From contig CALMNY010000276.1 of NCBI GenBank assembly GCA_937872125.1, positions 1 to 15,237 of the forward strand: a stretch of 15,237 nt of DNA, in the 5' to 3' direction. This DNA is from an uncultured Candidatus Competibacteraceae bacterium (lineage in GTDB: Bacteria > Pseudomonadota > Gammaproteobacteria > Competibacterales > Competibacteraceae). The notes beneath the pieces are model-generated. The model searched no databases and was not told the origin of the DNA. It was given only the letters and a program-made list of their open reading frames with translations. A program made the translations under genes and the position numbers. Shown here in pieces: positions 15,226 to 15,237 of this stretch; the first letter of the stretch is position 1, and each line of letters starts with the position of its first letter.

Positions 15226-15237
15226 TTGCTGGCCCTC

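Overview
This is a 15.2-kb, GC-rich chromosomal window from a gammaproteobacterium. Gene content (ClpB, PriA, ArgS, a YjcH/ActP pair, a MarC-type protein) and similarity to the E. coli and Pseudomonas versions support that. Close resemblance to the Competibacter/Contendobacter group is only an impression from memory. There are no rRNA or tRNA genes, CRISPR arrays, transposase genes or phage genes. Almost everything lies on the minus strand; only the RelE-type toxin-antitoxin pair is on the plus strand.

Layout from left to right: (1) the 5' third of clpB (minus, cut by the window edge) with a good heat-shock sigma-32 promoter; (2) a plus-strand Phd/YefM-RelE toxin-antitoxin pair; (3) a minus-strand pair made of a CorA-like membrane protein (552 aa, two C-terminal TM helices, GMN motif) followed by a crotonase with the full acidic residue set of delta(3,5)-delta(2,4)-dienoyl-CoA isomerase; (4) a cluster read in the order cNMP/CBS/DUF294 nucleotidyltransferase, argS, an FtsN-like membrane protein without its SPOR domain, and an HDOD protein without its N-terminal half; (5) the acetate uptake pair yjcH(DUF485)-actP, closed by a rho-independent terminator; (6) a RHH-PIN (VapBC-type) pair; (7) priA preceded by a marC-family gene. 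The right edge carries two repeat elements: a perfect palindrome overlapping the marC leader, and a GTAG-type REP.

How they fit together: DUF485-ActP imports acetate and other short carboxylates, and the DUF294 protein behind it is the usual signalling neighbour of this permease. In Pseudomonas, priA, argS and a SPOR-domain gene run directly into hslVU. Here priA and argS are separated by about 5 kb holding the VapBC, acetate and DUF294 genes. The block then breaks immediately after the FtsN-like gene: hslVU is absent and two neighbouring genes have lost facing halves. I read that as a rearranged conserved neighbourhood. The window is mostly ordinary. The best leads are that reciprocal truncation, a near-identical 20-bp repeat flanking the relE-type antitoxin that also encodes the toxin's extra N-terminal residues, the enlarged CorA-like protein, and a terminator sitting in the leader of the DUF294 gene.
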